Origin: Parapristionchus giblindavisi
Lineage: Eukaryota > Nematoda > Chromadorea > Rhabditida > Diplogasteridae
NCBI GenBank assembly: GCA_943737045.1
Contig: CALSFV010000250.1
Location: 594,001-658,000, forward strand
Length of the DNA stretch: 64,000 bases
Direction: 5' to 3'
Position numbers and translations under genes: made by a program. The notes under the pieces were generated by a model that worked only from the letters and a program-made list of their open reading frames with translations, was not told where the DNA came from and searched no databases. Every line of letters starts with the position of its first letter. Position 1 is the first letter of the stretch. Below, one piece after another: positions 9,880 through 22,853 of this stretch.

Positions 9880-12800
9880 TTATTCCATCGAGTCTACATT
9901 GACAACGTCGGATTCCGAACGCATTTCAGCCTCCCTCTTGGCCTGTAAAATAAGCACAGTTAAAGGGAGAGTGATCTCTCTCAATGGTCTCTTCATTGCG
10001 CACACTATTTCTCTGTTCTCTAACAGCGAGAGAGCGTAGAGTGTTGAAGAGACCGTTGACAAAGGTGTCACCCCTTTAATGATATTGTACATGTGCGACA
10101 AAATGATACTGTAATATGATACAACACGTTTAATGAGATTTTTTTCAGGGAAAAAAGCGTACCAACGATCAAGTAATCGCAGCTTCCCGACTTTATCATA
10201 TTAATCAAAAATATAATTATTAATCTCAAAATAAACTACGAGGTAAGATAAAATTTATTATTACATATTATTATTACCTTTCTATAGGGGCGCTCCTCCA
10301 GTTTGTCGCACTGGCACGAGGGCGGGTTACAGCACGGAATGACGTCAGCATTGAAGTGTCCCAGCTCCTTCTTGACGATTCTAACGCTTCTCACGTGTGT
10401 CCTATGGATCTTTCTGATCTCCTTGCGGAGCTAAAAAGAAAAAAATATGTTTTTTTCCGAAAATTCCGAAACCTCTATGATAAAAGACGTTATAGTTTGC
10501 ATGCTACCCAAAGAAAAATAAGTGTGCTCCACAGCACCCAAGACGTGTGAAGTGTTATATTTAACCCTTTTTTGATAATTTTAACACACAAAGAGTGTTA
10601 AATATAACACTTCATTGGCATTGTGTGCTATGGAGTACACATATTTTTCTGTGCACAACTATTATTGCATAATTATTCACATTTCTCCTCTAGTCCACAC
10701 TCCTATACTAAACATTAAAAAAAATTTAAAATATAATATTAGCGAATGGAAAAGTTGTTTACTTCGATCATATTAGTCAGATCTATCGGGTATTCCTCAT
10801 ATGGATCCTTCGATAAATCGAATACGAGCGGGATCGTGTGTCTGACCAAATCTTCGTCCGGGCACTTTTGACTGACGTACCTCAAAGATCAAAGATCAAG
10901 ATTAAAGATCTAAGATCAAAGATCAAGATCAAGATCAAAAACCACAGATCTTTAGACACTAACCAGTCATCAAGGGGTACTCCATTAGGACACCAGTGTT
11001 TGAGTGTCTCATGGGCAGTCTCATTCTAGAATATCTTTGATGTATACCAATGGATCTGTAAAAATAACAATATTTTATTGATGAATTGGGAAAAAATAAA
11101 CAAATTCCCGTACCTTATACTGTTCATATCGACATGCCATGAGTTTTTCATTGCAATAATAGAAGATCTTGCGATCTTTAGCCAACTGTCCCGGTACAGA
11201 ATCTCCTCGGAGCTCATTCCATATATTTGTTCCATCGAGTTCTTCTTGTGGACGGGCCTAAATGGATTGATAAATCATAAATATTATTTTTATTATATTA
11301 TTATAAAGGGAGCGTTAACTCTCTCAATGGCCTCTTCATTGCGCACACTATTTTTCAGTTCTCTAACAACGAGAGTTCATTAATCTTTCCTTAATTCTGT
11401 TGAGATTGATCCCCTCTTGCCCCCCACACTTCTACGTCATTTATAATTATCCACCCCATACATCATTTCCCCATTTCCCACCCCATTTCCCTGCTGCCTT
11501 CAACCGATTCGCTGATAACGCGACGGACCTCCATCAACCTATATTTATTACATATCTGTCCTATTGTTCATTTGTTATGATGGAAATAAAGAAAGAAAGA
11601 AAGAAAGAAAGAGAGAGCAATGCGAGTCAAAGAGACCATTGAGTGAGGTTACGCTCCCTTTAAAGCGGCACCCCCACGTTAATTTGAAACTCTCCGCTCT
11701 GGTCACACTCTCTCGCTTTCTTTGTCTACGAGAGAGTGTTGCCAATGCGGAGAGAAAAAATAGCTTGGGGTGTTCCTTTAAATCATAAAGGGAGATTACC
11801 TCTCTCAATGATCTCTACATTCTGAACACTAGTTCTGTGTTCTCTAACAGCGAGAAAGCATTGCGTGTCGAAGAGACCATTGAGTGAGCTCTTTATAACA
11901 TGCATAAAAATCATTATAGTGATATGTACCTCTTCGGCCTTCTCACATGGATTGAGCTCTCGGAGGGTAGGATAGAGATCCATTGCGGATACGACCTGAA
12001 GGTATAGTCAATTATTTTAGTTAATTCAAAAATTTTTTTTTATTAATTTAAAGCGATACACCAAGCTAGTATGAAACTCTCCGCTCTGGCCATACTCTCT
12101 CGCTTTCTTTGCCTATGAGAGAACGTTGCCAATGCGGGGAGTCAAATTAGCTTGGGGGTGTCCCTTTAAAGAAAAAATAGTAAAACCTCATGAGAAACCC
12201 TTCCAGCTGGTACAGTACCGGGCATCCATGCTACAAAGGGAATACGAAAGCCTCCTTCGAAACTGTTCGACTTGCCACCTATTAAACACAACTATTAATT
12301 AGTTGAGGACCTACTTCACGAACCTTTGAGTCCTCCAGTGCTTCCCCCATTGAGACATAGCTCAGCATGGGGTCCATGGTCACTCATAAGAATGACTAGA
12401 GTGTTCTCTTCGATTCCAGCATGTCGAATCGAATCGAGAACTTCTCCAACCGCCCATGCCATCTCATTTATATTGTCTCCGTATAACCCTTAATCATTAT
12501 ATTTATTAATTATCCAATTAAATTAATATTATTTATAGATGTACAGTCAAAATGCAATAAAGTGAACAATAGGGCCCACCATAGACCCCATGGTCTAAAT
12601 TATCTAAAATGGTTGTGCGCCCGCTTAAAATTGATTAGTCTTTTTGAAAGTGCGAATGCAGGGGTTTTCAGACGTGCTGAATCGATTGAAACGAGAAAAA
12701 AAAAGAATAAGTAGAATAAGAAGAAGTAGAAGAAAAAGTATGCATGTACTTTGTTATTTTTTATGAATAAGTTAGCTAATAATGTGCCCTAATGTGTTTC

Positions 12801-15017
12801 AACACAAATATCGCTAACCTCTCATTGATTTACCAAGGAAAGGAGCACTGGCGAATTGAGCGGAGTGAACATGAGGGAAGGAGAAGTAGAAGAAGAATGG
12901 ACGATCAGGCTGAAATAATTAATGTTTATCTTTGATCTTTGATCTTTGATCTTTGATCTTTCATCTTTTGTCCATTAAATGGTATGGTTCAGTACCTCTT
13001 CCATTCTCTCATCGAGAAAGTACTTCCAGTCATCCACTAAATTCTCTGCCATGTGTTCGAATTGCATCGGTTGCTGAACAACTTCATCTCCATCATACAA
13101 GAAACAAAGAGTTGCATTTGGTCCCTCCTTATACATTGTCTGCAATTATTATTCATTATTATACTTAAGAATGCAATTTTTACTTATGAATGCAAATTTT
13201 TTAAATTGTCGAATATGCAATTTTCTAGTAAAAATCTTTTAAATTTACATGCATTATTACAAACTATGATGCCACTAACATTAATAAATACTTACCTTAG
13301 ACTGATCGCATTCCCATATATTAGTGAATGGAAGATTGACTCCAACATAGTCAAATCCTCGTTTAGAGGGAAGATGAGCCCCGTCGGTTGAATCCTCCTC
13401 GTTTATGCCCAAATGCCACTTTCCGACCATACCAGTCGAATAACCTTAATTTAATTATAGTAAAATATAATAATAGAAACACATGGGAATGATCCTGAGA
13501 ATTGGTAAAAGAGATATTTGAAGGGAATATGAAAAAAAATAAAAAATTTTTAAAAAAAATTTTAAAAAAATAAACCCAAGTAAAGAGAAAAAAGTGTGCA
13601 TGACCGAACGAGAACCTTACAAACTATGATTACTCACAATATGATTGCCAAGATAATTTAGAAAAAAATTTTTTTCTTTAAATATACCTCTCTCCTTGAG
13701 CATTTCAGCCATGGTTTTCTCATTCTTCGGAAGACCTCCAATATCTTGTGGGATGAAGACACGGGCTCCTCCCACAATGCCCAAGCGAATCGGGTACCGG
13801 CCTGTTGATTTGGGTTTTTGTAGTTATTTAAAATATGGTATTTGGGGAAATGGGATAGTTTTGCCAAGCTAAATCATAAATGTCGAAACAGTCAAGTTAG
13901 CCTAACTTCACTAGGACTTGAACTTTTTTCAGCTTTTTAAAATTAAAGACAAGTATTCTCCCAATTTCGTGTAAACATGGCGGAAATAATAAATGAACAC
14001 TTTCTAAAGGCATACCCCGATCTCATTTGAAACTCTCCGCTCTGGCAATGCTCTCTCGCTTTCTTTGTCTACGAGAGAGCGTTGCCAGAGCGGAGAGTAA
14101 AAGATAGCCTGGGGTGTGCCTTTAAAGGGAGCGTAACCTCTCTCAATGGTCTCTTCGACGCGCAATGATCTCTCGTTGTTAGAGAACAGAGAAATAGTGT
14201 GAGCAATGAAAAGGCCATTGAGTGAGGTAACGCTCCCTTTAACGGTTAAATATTGTATTTTCAATTCCCATTTTGATCGATGAATCAGTGAAAGGGAGTA
14301 AATTAATATCCCCATAGAGAGAATACAGTGACCAAGAACAGATACGCAACGTTTCAAGAATTCAATTACTTTTTGAAGGGAGCGTGACCTCACTCAATGG
14401 TCTCTTCATCGCGCACACTATTTCTATGTTCTCTAACAACGAGAGAGTGTAGGCCGTTGAAGAGACCGTTGACAAAGGTGTCAGCCTCTTTAAGCGACAT
14501 CTCGAGAACGGTTGAATATGGAAAATGTTTCAAAATATTTGAAACTAACCAGTAATAAATCCAGCTCTGCTAGGACTACACATCGAGTCAGCCGAGTAGG
14601 CATTCGTGAATTTCGTGCCCTCTTTCACCATCTGCTCGATTGGTCCAACTTCTTGGGCCTGATTTCCATACGCCACAAGATCTCCATAGCCTGAAATTTT
14701 CAAATTTGGAAGGACGTTGACCATACTCTTCCCATTCCCCTATATCATTATATCTAAAAAATGGATCTTCCCATTCCCCCCCCCCCCCCACTTCAATATA
14801 AACAGGATGTAGAAAATTGATTTTTTTTATAATGTACAAAATGAAAATAAGGGGAAAATGTAGAAAACTGACCTAGGTCATCCACCATGAGTACGACGAC
14901 ATTGGGGTGGTCGGGGGATACTTTGGGATGAGGACAATGGGAATGATGGTGATGATGATGATGATGAGAGGCCAGAGTGAGGGCAACGATGAAGGGTATG
15001 AAGAAGATAGAGGTCAT
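9880..15017 (-). CDS. Arylsulfatase, 14 exons, with an in-frame TAG in exon 11
   Basis: Secreted/lysosomal sulfatase hydrolysing sulfate esters. Exons (minus strand): 15017-14873, 14690-14550, 13801-13688, 13444-13296, 13139-12996, 12909-12819, 12488-12324, 12278-12187, 11995-11930, 11257-11114, 11055-10964, 10880-10763, 10430-10278, 9942-9880. All phases agree; total 1677 nt, 558 codons plus stop. Residues 1-17 are a signal peptide, followed by eight consecutive histidines. Active-site residues are visible: VDDLGYGD (46-52), CSPSR with the formylglycine cysteine 86, GMVGKWHLG (K142, H144), FPHVH (H244), SDHGPH (297-302) and GGK (K319). The C-terminal domain has [10 protein letters not shown] and [13 protein letters not shown]. 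Codon 427 is TAG (11028-11026), yet homologous sequence continues in frame ([17 protein letters not shown]). An alternative acceptor, TTCTAG, 30 bases downstream would remove it. Several introns contain MITEs. Closest type is arylsulfatase A/steryl-sulfatase; no finer assignment. Confidence 0.88.
9960..10079. mobile_element. MITE family A copy in sulfatase intron 13
   Basis: TTAA-AGGGAGAGTGATCTC...GTCACCCCTTTAA: a palindromic element flanked by TTAA on both sides. Its core contains CTCTGTTCTCTAACAGCGAG. Confidence 0.7.
10505..10665. repeat. Inverted repeat with AACACTT / GTGTTAAATATAACAC motifs
   Basis: Arms including AAAAATAAGTGTGCTCCACA and its complement near 10620-10660 flank a centre rich in GTGTTAAATATAACAC. 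Related sequence occurs at 9790-9835, 18965-19075 and 55120-55230. It lies in sulfatase intron 12. Confidence 0.5.
11306..11663. mobile_element. MITE family A copy split by an insertion
   Basis: Left half 11306-11372 (AAAGGGAGCGTTAACTCTCTC...) and right half about 11613-11663 (...ACCATTGAGTGAGGTTACGC, TCCC) are separated by unrelated sequence at 11373-11612. It lies in sulfatase intron 9. Confidence 0.65.
11373..11612 (+). mobile_element. Probable retroposed fragment with (GAAA)n tail
   Basis: A segment ending in GAAATAAAGAAAGAAAGAAA interrupts the family A MITE. A short 5' truncated body with a simple A-rich 3' tail is what target-primed retrotransposition leaves. GAGAG on both sides may be the target duplication. 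Confidence 0.45.
11664..11784. mobile_element. MITE family B copy abutting family A
   Basis: Ends TTTAAAGCGGCACCCCCACG and GGGGTGTTCCTTTAAA; core CTCTCGCTTTCTTTGTCTAC. It shares its TTTAAA boundary with the neighbouring family A element. Confidence 0.7.
11788..11896. mobile_element. MITE family A copy
   Basis: AAAGGGAGATTACCTCTCTC with the complementary end GACCATTGAGTGAGCTCTTT; it spans part of sulfatase intron 9 next to exon 9. Confidence 0.65.
12050..12170. mobile_element. MITE family B copy in sulfatase intron 8
   Basis: Starts TTTAAAGCGATACACC and ends GGGGGTGTCCCTTTAAA, TTAA-type flanks on both sides; core CTCTCGCTTTCTTTGCCTAT. Confidence 0.7.
14005..14242. mobile_element. Family B and family A MITEs back to back
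   Basis: Family B (14007-14122, GGCATACCCCGATC...GGGGTGTGCC) and family A (about 14127-14238, AGGGAGCGTAACC...GTAACGCTCCCT) share a single TTTAAA. Both are near-perfect palindromes. They lie in sulfatase intron 2, indicating insertion of one into the TTAA duplication of the other. Confidence 0.75.
14376..14494. mobile_element. MITE family A copy in sulfatase intron 2
   Basis: AAGGGAGCGTGACCTCACTC...GTGTCAGCCTCTTTAA with the shared core TTCTCTAACAACGAGAGAG. Confidence 0.65.
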
Positions 15018-15285
15018 GATGTGCCTGAAGGAGATAGATTAGAGACAAGCACTGATACTTTTTTGGATTTTTTTCTACCCTCACATATTAGGGATTTATT
15101 ACACTGGGGTACCTTATTGTTAGCAACGGAATTTTTTTTTTCAGTTTAGAGAATAAAAGTACGCTGATTTCAATGTTCAATGGAGAAGAATCCTAGGTAG
15201 TATCATGTCAGATTGATTTCATGCAATGATCGATACCGTAATATGCTTTAATCAACTATGCTGACGGAACTATAATAGCCACAAT
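15018..15285. other. Upstream flank of the sulfatase gene
   Basis: No TATA box or other promoter could be recognised before the start codon at 15017. The first in-frame ATG directly precedes a good signal peptide and is the preferred start. Confidence 0.35.
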
Positions 15286-15900
15286 GAACAAAGTATCGCA
15301 AAAGTAAGAAGAAGTACTGTAGTTGTGCGACTACGGTATATCATACTAGATGATTACTGTAGTCGTAACAAATGCAGATGACTACGGTAGATAAGACAAC
15401 TACGTTTACAACTATTGATTGAAGATTATCATGGAAAATAATATAAGGATACTGTAGCCATGATAGCAAGATAAGAAAGTGTTTGCGGTAGCTTGGACTA
15501 GAGAACTACGGTAGCTAAAGGATTGTATTAGATCAAACTAAAGGGTTACGGTAGCCGTGAAGTCATGCCAGAGATGGGGCTGTACGGTAACTCTAGAGGA
15601 CTACGGTAACCATTACGAGACATAGGAATACGATAGAAAGGACTAGAGGCTACGGTAGCCATCGATCCATGACTGAGATGAAGGATAACAGTAACTCGTT
15701 AGAGGATTGCGGTAGCCATTTAAGATAAAAGGACTACGGTAACCACTACAAGTAATTATTTGGTCATTGATCGCTGGCCCCTCGATGATGATTGGACAAC
15801 TCTGAACGTGTTGCGCTTTTTTTCGGTTTCGTATATTTTTCTTGCCCTTTTGTCGTTTCGGTTTTGTCATACTCCCAGCTAGACGATTACTGTAGCTCGA
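15286..15900. repeat. Cluster of CTACGGTA / TACCGTAG motifs
   Basis: About a dozen occurrences of ACTACGGTA, TACGGTAG, TACTGTAG or their complements at irregular spacing of 20-60 bases. The same octamers occur singly across the window, especially around introns of the three plus-strand genes. No coding exon is supported here. Confidence 0.6.
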
Positions 15901-16384
15901 ACATAAGATAAAGATGTTAAAAGAGAAAGAGCGAATAATTTAGTTTGGAAAATCTCAGTGAGACAAGAACAGATTTACAAGTAAATAAATGTCTCTATAC
16001 GAATAGAGGAGATAGAGAGAACATCAAGAGCAGAAGCTTGATACGAATAATGACTGAAAGAGGCCTTTAAATCCTCAAAAAATGGGCGGAGTTTAGGGAG
16101 CCACGCCCACTTCTCGATATGAGATTGTAGAGATAATGAGAGATAAGGAGAGATAAGGGATAAGAAAGAGAAACAAGAGAATGGTCGCTTACGTGATTAT
16201 TACGGTATCATACAATACACTATTCATATAAAACTCAAAAAAGACTATTTATTTGACGTTTCACTTGTTTTTTTTCTATTATAAATATATAGAGAGATAA
16301 GGAAATAAGCTCAAGAATAGCTTTGTGAAATTGTTATCGCCACAGCCACTCTATACGGACCATAATGTAGTGAGAGTAGGATAG
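15901..16384. other. Intergenic, no gene seen
   Basis: A/G-rich sequence with GAGATAAG repeats. No supported feature. Confidence 0.4.
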
Positions 16385-16520
16385 ATAGTACGGTAAAAAG
16401 GTAAAGGTAAAGGTATAACTCGTTATTCAATGCACACAAAGTCCTGCGGGGATGATCACTGCTAGGGCAGTGATAATTCAAGGGTTTGATTCCAGGTCGT
16501 GGCACCGCCTCCGCCCCCAC
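16385..16520 (+). repeat. Dispersed repeat with GGTAAAGGTAAAGG and B-box-like motif
   Basis: This is another copy of the GTCCTGCGGG-GATCACTGCTAG repeat, here followed by GGGTTTGATTCCAGG, which resembles a Pol III B box. May be SINE-like. Confidence 0.4.
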
Positions 16521-16740
16521 CAAGGATAGTACAGTACTACTGTGAAATAAGGAAAGAAGAATCGATGTAGAAAAAGCTACTGAAGACTTCTAGCAATGAG
16601 TCTCTGCAGACGGGTTTATATAGGAAATGGACGAGATCAAACATTTCAAAGTCACATTGGCTGATTAGGGCAAAGATATTACTCCCATGAATGGAGTCAT
16701 TAAGAACAACCATAGAACGATTGAAAGAAACAGTCAATTA

Positions 16741-16835
16741 AGGCACACCCCCATGCTAACATTGGCAATACTCTCTTATAAACAACGAATGTGAGAGAGT
16801 TTGGCCAGAGCGGAGATTTCAAATTAACCTGTGTT
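16741..16835. mobile_element. MITE family B copy, degenerate
   Basis: Left end AAGGCACACCCCCATGC and right-side GGCCAGAGCGGAGATTTC are recognisable; the core is damaged. Confidence 0.5.
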
Positions 16836-17412
16836 GCCGGTGTAATTCTTTATATTTTTAAAAAGTATATCGCGATCGCATTCATTCTGATTTATTCTTA
16901 CTCTTCTTACTACTTGTTATCTTTATGATTACATTCTCATCTTTATTATGATCTCATTATTTAATAAGTTTGATTTCAATGATCTTCCTACGCTATCATT
17001 CGGAATTGGCATTCGTGCAGTATCAGCGTTCCCAACCAAATCCAAATCAAGTGCAATTCAGGGTAGAACGTACTAGCACTTCCCACGATCCTTACACTTT
17101 CCACGTGAGAATCTGTGTAAACTTCGAATGAGCTTGGATTCAGCCCACGAGCGTTAAGATCAAAAGCTAAGAGAGACGATTTTTTTCACAAATCCGAAAT
17201 GCGCTCAAATAACCTTTAGCTTTTATTCGAGGGGTCTATTTCGTCTGGAATGAAAATGCAAATTTAGTCTAGTCTAAAAGTGCTCAAAACACGATAAACT
17301 TAACATTTTCAAATGTTTTATTGGCGACACAGTTTTTTTGATCATCTCCTTTGGGATAATCTATCTCTATCTCGTTCAATTTCAATTTTCAATTTCTTTA
17401 TCATGTCAGGCA
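16836..17412. other. Intergenic, no gene seen
   Basis: AT-rich; possible LINE-derived 3' sequence on the minus strand downstream of the fragment at 17413-17535, but not recognisable as coding. Confidence 0.35.
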
Positions 17413-17535
17413 TTAATGCTCAGATGGGGATGAGTCGGTGGTATTCAGCATGGGTTGCATTCCACCAATTAACACCGATGGCTCGCTTCAAATCGTCTCT
17501 CCATCGAACTCGTGGCTTTCCCTATCTCGTTAGTA
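17413..17535 (-). pseudogene. LINE (RTE-like) ORF C-terminal fragment
   Basis: The minus strand reads GKPRVRWRDDLKRAIGVNWW followed by NATHAEYHRLIPI and a stop. This is the same C-terminal motif as at 6975 and 7550 but a distinct lineage. No upstream reverse transcriptase domain is readable. Confidence 0.6.
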
Positions 17536-18425
17536 CAGAAAAATGCAAATTTCATGATCCTCCACTTCGTTCTTACAATTAACTTCAATTAACGTAGGTT
17601 ACGAGTAGGTTCTCTCTATTTCAAGATTTTCATAGAGCTCTATTCTTTGTGGTATGTGTACTTGTGTTGGTTACTCATTAGTTACTATTCACATATCAGG
17701 GTATCCAGCACTTCTCATACTTCGTGCCTAGTACGAGATGCATTTTGTATCCATTCATTCTCATGAACTTCATTTTTAAGATCAGGAATATCAAGGAAAT
17801 GAAGCTTATAAGAGTATAATGTTCCCACGAACTTTGAGAAAATCCTTCGACCTTTTCCCTCCATACTTCAGCTTACAAGATCAGCTCTGCTCGAATCAGC
17901 ATTTAAAATTTAAAAAAAAACTGAAACTGATGAGAAAAAAAGCGGATAAAAAATCTCACCAGTCATGTTTTCCCCTTCAAAGCTATATTTCATACTTCTA
18001 AATAATGATTTCCGATATAACGATTGAACTATTCTTTTGAAGAACGAGTTTTACACTAGTAAAAACAACACCAGAAAGTGTATTCACGCTTGAAAATGTA
18101 TGCTATCGGTACAGCAATTAACATTGAATCTCACAAATTTATGTAAAACATTTTTTGAACAACTCAGTTGATTAAACTTCCATTTAGAGTCTATTCAAAG
18201 TGTTCTTTCGCCCCCATCTTTCCACAGTAGGTGCATGTGTTGATTGAGTAGTCTATGGAAGAATACTGACTTGATTAGTACAAATTAGTTCAAAATTGCT
18301 GATTGGAGATAGATGCTGCTGATCATATGAGTCGTAATTAGGGATGGGCGTAAATGAAAATTATTAATTGGTCATCATTCAACCTAGTGCCCCGGTCACA
18401 ATATTAATTTGTGCTATTCTCACCT
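17536..18425. other. Intergenic, no gene seen
   Basis: No exon with plausible splice sites, RNA gene or repeat was recognised. Confidence 0.35.
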
Positions 18426-18656
18426 TAAAGGGACCGAAACCCTTGTCAACGGTCTCTTCAGCGGCCTACGCTCTCTCGTTGTTAGAGAACAGAGAAATAG
18501 TGTGTACAATGAAGAGACCATTGAGAGAGCTCGCTTTAAAGGCATACCTCAGGCAGATTTTGCAGTCTTTATTGGCAATACTCTCTCGCAGACAAAGAAA
18601 GCGAGAGAGTGTTTCCTGAGCGGAGAGAGCAAAAGTAGCTCGTTGTGTGATTTCAA
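18426..18656. mobile_element. Family A and family B MITEs back to back
   Basis: Family A (TTAAAGGGACCGAAACCC to GAGCTCGCTTTAAA) is joined through one TTTAAA to family B (AGGCATACCTCAGG with core GACAAAGAAAGCGAGAGAGT). Same arrangement as at 14005-14242, in another location. Confidence 0.7.
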
Positions 18657-19859
18657 TAAATCGCATTCACTCTTACAAAAAAATAGATGTCGTCATTGAG
18701 AAACTCTAAATGCTTCTTCATCATCAAAAACTTCTGTTTTAGTGTATGATCCCTTCTGGTCGTACATAAGACGACACGAACGTGATTTGTGATACGCTAG
18801 AAAAATGTCTGTATGCCTGAGGGCTTTTACACTATAGAAACAAACTTCACTCTAATGAACTTTACTAATGTTCTCTCAAAATAAGTGACACAATGTAGAC
18901 CTAATTGATATACTTTAGATATCGACAAATTGAATAGATTGTGTTGATGACTAGATTGGAAACACACAGAAAAATAAAAGCTATCCACAGAGCATAAGAC
19001 CAGTGAAGTGTTTGATTTAACACGTTTCATGCACAAAAAGCTCCGTGGATAACACTTATTTCTCTGAAAGTGCAGTTCATGTTGAAAGAATATTTATCTC
19101 ACAATATACAAATAAAGCTCATTGTCAGTTTTCGCAGAAACAATCTTCGACATTTTATCTTCTACATCTCAAAGAGCACCCACAGTATTCTGGTTCAAGC
19201 CATTTTGTTTCCATAGCGAGACAAGCGAAAGACGATTGCATTTGAGAGAGTTTCTATGTTGAGCGGTCGTTTTGGCTTTCACAGTCTATAGAACATTGTG
19301 CACCAGTTCAAAGAGCACGAGGTCGGATGAGAACCGATGAATATTGACCCTATAAAATACACTTGTATATTTGGTTCGAGAGCAGCCATCCACAGCCACA
19401 ATGTGTTTTTATGTTTACTTTTATTTTGGTTAGAGAAATAGTACAAGTGAGATAGTACGCAGATCAGAGAGAGCGAGGAAGGAAGGGAGGAAAAGTGGGA
19501 GGGGATCCATGGAATATTTCTTTTTAGCAGCTAGTAGCAAGGCAAGAACATTTTACGGATAATGCGTTGAAAGAATATTTATCTGACAACATGGCCAGTT
19601 ATTTGCAACAAAAGAGTACACGCCCACGCCTATACTGTATAAGTTATACATCTCTTTGTTATTTTCTCCACCTAAAAGAATAGCATTCGCCGTGAATAAT
19701 TCACGTACACGAATAACATCACACTATTCAGGAGGAAGTGTCATTTATATATATTACATAAACATAAATAACATAAATAATATAATATAAATAATTTAAT
19801 AATGTGATAAAAATAACAGAAATGTTCATAGAAACATTCAAAATACTCATCTTCATTAT
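18657..19859. other. Intergenic, no gene seen
   Basis: Contains an inverted repeat at about 18965-19075 of the AACACTT family and a repeated motif TGAAAGAATATTTATCT (19082 and 19569). No coding exon supported. Confidence 0.4.
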
Positions 19860-21961
19860 ATTTGAGAGCATCGTAGAAGATATCACAGTCTTCAATTGCT
19901 CTGACATTTCAATGTGGAAACGGTTCAAATTCACAACATTTTCAGTTTGCACAGAATCCCACTAGTATTGATGATACTTTGATCAGAGCAGAGAGTGTAC
20001 AGATATGAGAGAGTGCAGAGACATAGAGTGGAATAGTGAGAGAGTGTGGACAAGTGAGAGAGTGCAGAGAAAGAAAGACATACGAGCGTCAGTGATCTAC
20101 CATTGTCTGTTATGGACCGTTGTTCCCTCACAATCAATCCTCGTTGTCTTTCCGGCCATTTATCTCGTGTTGCTTCCTTGATTATTAGTGTTTATCTCAC
20201 TCTCCCTATATCCTGTCTTCCATCCTCCCTCTCTATCTCACCCCTACCTCTCTTTCTCCCCTCTGTCCTTCTCTTCCTTCCCTCTCAAAAATTATTGATC
20301 GACTTTATACTTCACTTTGGCCATTTGCATATCACTGTTGTTGTCTAGACATGCATCTATTATGTTCCAATTCGCATATGCTTATCATGCCACATGTTCT
20401 CATTCGCGTTCATAAATATCGTGTGCAGACTTTGCCCTTATTGTCTCTCTAACTCTCCTCTTTTCAGTCCTCTTTTCAAGTTGATCTTTGATCTTTCGTT
20501 TATTGTTCTATCGTCCACACATTCACAGTCTAAAGCGCTTATTTACATCACGCGAGATCAGACTACACTGTCTCTCTGACCCAGACGCTGTCTCGTCTCT
20601 CTATCTCTTTCTCTCACTATCTAGCCTATGTTCATTTATGTCTTGGCCTATGAATGGACGCTTCCTTCGATAACAAAACCATTTTTGTCCGTGTTATGTC
20701 CGAGATAGTTTATGAGCCCAAGATTTGGTTTGTGTGATTAATAGTTTCATCAAAAGAAGCATCCACCATTCAGTTCTAGACTGTTTTTCACTCAAGAACG
20801 TGGTCCTCTTGTACTCTCGCGATTGTTTATTCCGTGTCTCTCTTCTCCCTAATTCATATCCTAGAACCGATGAATAACAACTGGATGATAACTACTTGCA
20901 CATAAGGAGCGCAAATGAATAGACAAAGCATGCAAATGGTTGTCTTCCAGTCGGTTATTATTTATCGGTTCTCATTCGACATAGTGCCCTAGATCATCAC
21001 GTCGTATGTCCTTCCTTCACAATATAATACTCAATGTAATCCATTTCATATTCAGTAGCTAGTCGTCACGGTCGTCGAAGATAAGGTGATTCGTCCTGCT
21101 TGTTTGGTCGAAGCCAAGGACGGCAATCCCAAGCCGACTGCCACTCTGTCACTGCCCTTGACTACAACTTCGCTGTGACAAGGTATACTGTAGTTTAGCT
21201 ACCGTAAACGGACAAATTTAATAATCATGGTTCTAGGAGTTATGGCTGTTGATGTGTGCATCGAGTGCATTCGACGAGAAGCGTTTCTTCCAATTACACC
21301 AAGGGCTCCCTCACTGGACCACAGGTACGGTAGTTGCACCACAAATCATGATCATCACCTTTGTTTGAGTAATTGTGTGCATTTTGCAGTTTGCCAAGGA
21401 CCCGGTCATGCACGATCAATTGGATGAGGGATTTGGATTGAGTGACGAGGAGATGAGGATGAGGAGGATTTCGTGTTGGCGACGTCTATCTGCACACGAT
21501 TTTGCTGCTTCTCAGGCCTGTTCTTTCTTATTTTTGTCCTAGTAACAATTGACTTTTTTCGTGTGATTTAAATCTGTGTGCATATCCTCGTCTCTACACA
21601 AGTAGTGACAAGATCGATGACAGAGTTCGAATTTTTAAATCTAGTTTTAATTTATCATTTTTCATGGAGAAGTTCGTTCCGTTCCTGATGACTGTAGGAC
21701 TTCTATATCGTCATGAACGTCTGATGTTGGACTTCGAAGGAAGGAAGGTGCTGCTTCAAGTCTTGCTGTGTTTCCCGACGTTGCCCGGCATCTGCGCAGA
21801 TCTTATTTTCTGTATTAATAAACATATTTGGGGTGTTGATGCTTGCAAACGGTGTCCAAGCCCGCGAAGTTAAATGGGCGGAATCAGAATCGATATATAA
21901 GTAGGGTTCACCATAAATGAGTGAGTGAGTATATCTAGATCCTTTGACAGCTAAAGAAATA

Positions 21962-22043
21962 GGGACCCATGGTCTAGTGGATAAATGCTAGGACCACCAA
22001 TCCGAGCGGTTGGTCGGCAGGGAGGTTCGATCCCCCAAAAGGA
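21962..22043 (+). repeat. tRNA-like segment, copy 3
   Basis: A box TGGTCTAGTGG and B box GGTTCGATCCC intact. Confidence 0.55.
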
Positions 22044-22776
22044 CCAGCAAAAGAGAATCGCTCTCACTTGTTCGCAAGTTCTTTTGCAATTTTTTGATGC
22101 GATGTATTCTCCCTCTCCCTACGCTAACGTGTAGTGTGTGACAGAAGTCCCGTAGAATGAGCATGAATCGTGAACTGACTTTTTACATAAATCCCATTTA
22201 TATTTTTCTGCACACAAGTTGTTTTAGTTTGCAAATATCATGGCGATGAAACTAATGCAGTGATAAAAAAAAACGAAGAAACGAGTCGAAAAAAGGGGGC
22301 AAGAAAGTTTGTAAAAAGAGCGTTTTTCTTAATTTGTTCACGTGTTAATTTATTCAATGTAAGATAAATTAAATTAAAATAACTCTCTGTCATGTTCTCA
22401 TATATCGAAGACGGCTTTCAAGGCTTCGAAGTGTTCAGCGATTTTGGGATGACTAGTGATCCTGAATTGTACAAAAACGGATTTTTGAAATTAATTTTCC
22501 AAAATTATTTTCAAATGATAATATAAAAAAACCTTCTTAGAATCTCCTCAGCGAAGGCGTGCGAGTCCTCCAAACAGTAGAGTATATATTTTGATTTAAC
22601 AGTAACAGCAACAGTAATACACTATATCAAGATTAACTAACAAGGGAGCTCTGTGGTCTTGTCTTGGCCATATGAGAAGGCACTATCATGACTAGATTAA
22701 GTTCTCGATGGTGATTACGAATCTCTTTTTAGGGCTGCCTAGACGACCTGAGTTCTATCAACCTCCGAAGAAACGA

Positions 22777-22853
22777 CCTTTGTAGTGTAGTGGATAAGGT
22801 GTCCGCGTTAGATTTTGACTGTCACTGGTTCGATCCCTCTTGCAGAACTTTTC
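22777..22853 (+). repeat. tRNA-like segment in inverted-repeat arm
   Basis: TAGTGTAGTGG is a perfect A box and GGTTCGATCC a perfect B box. Stems are imperfect. The mirror copy is at 24900-24972 on the minus strand. Confidence 0.5.
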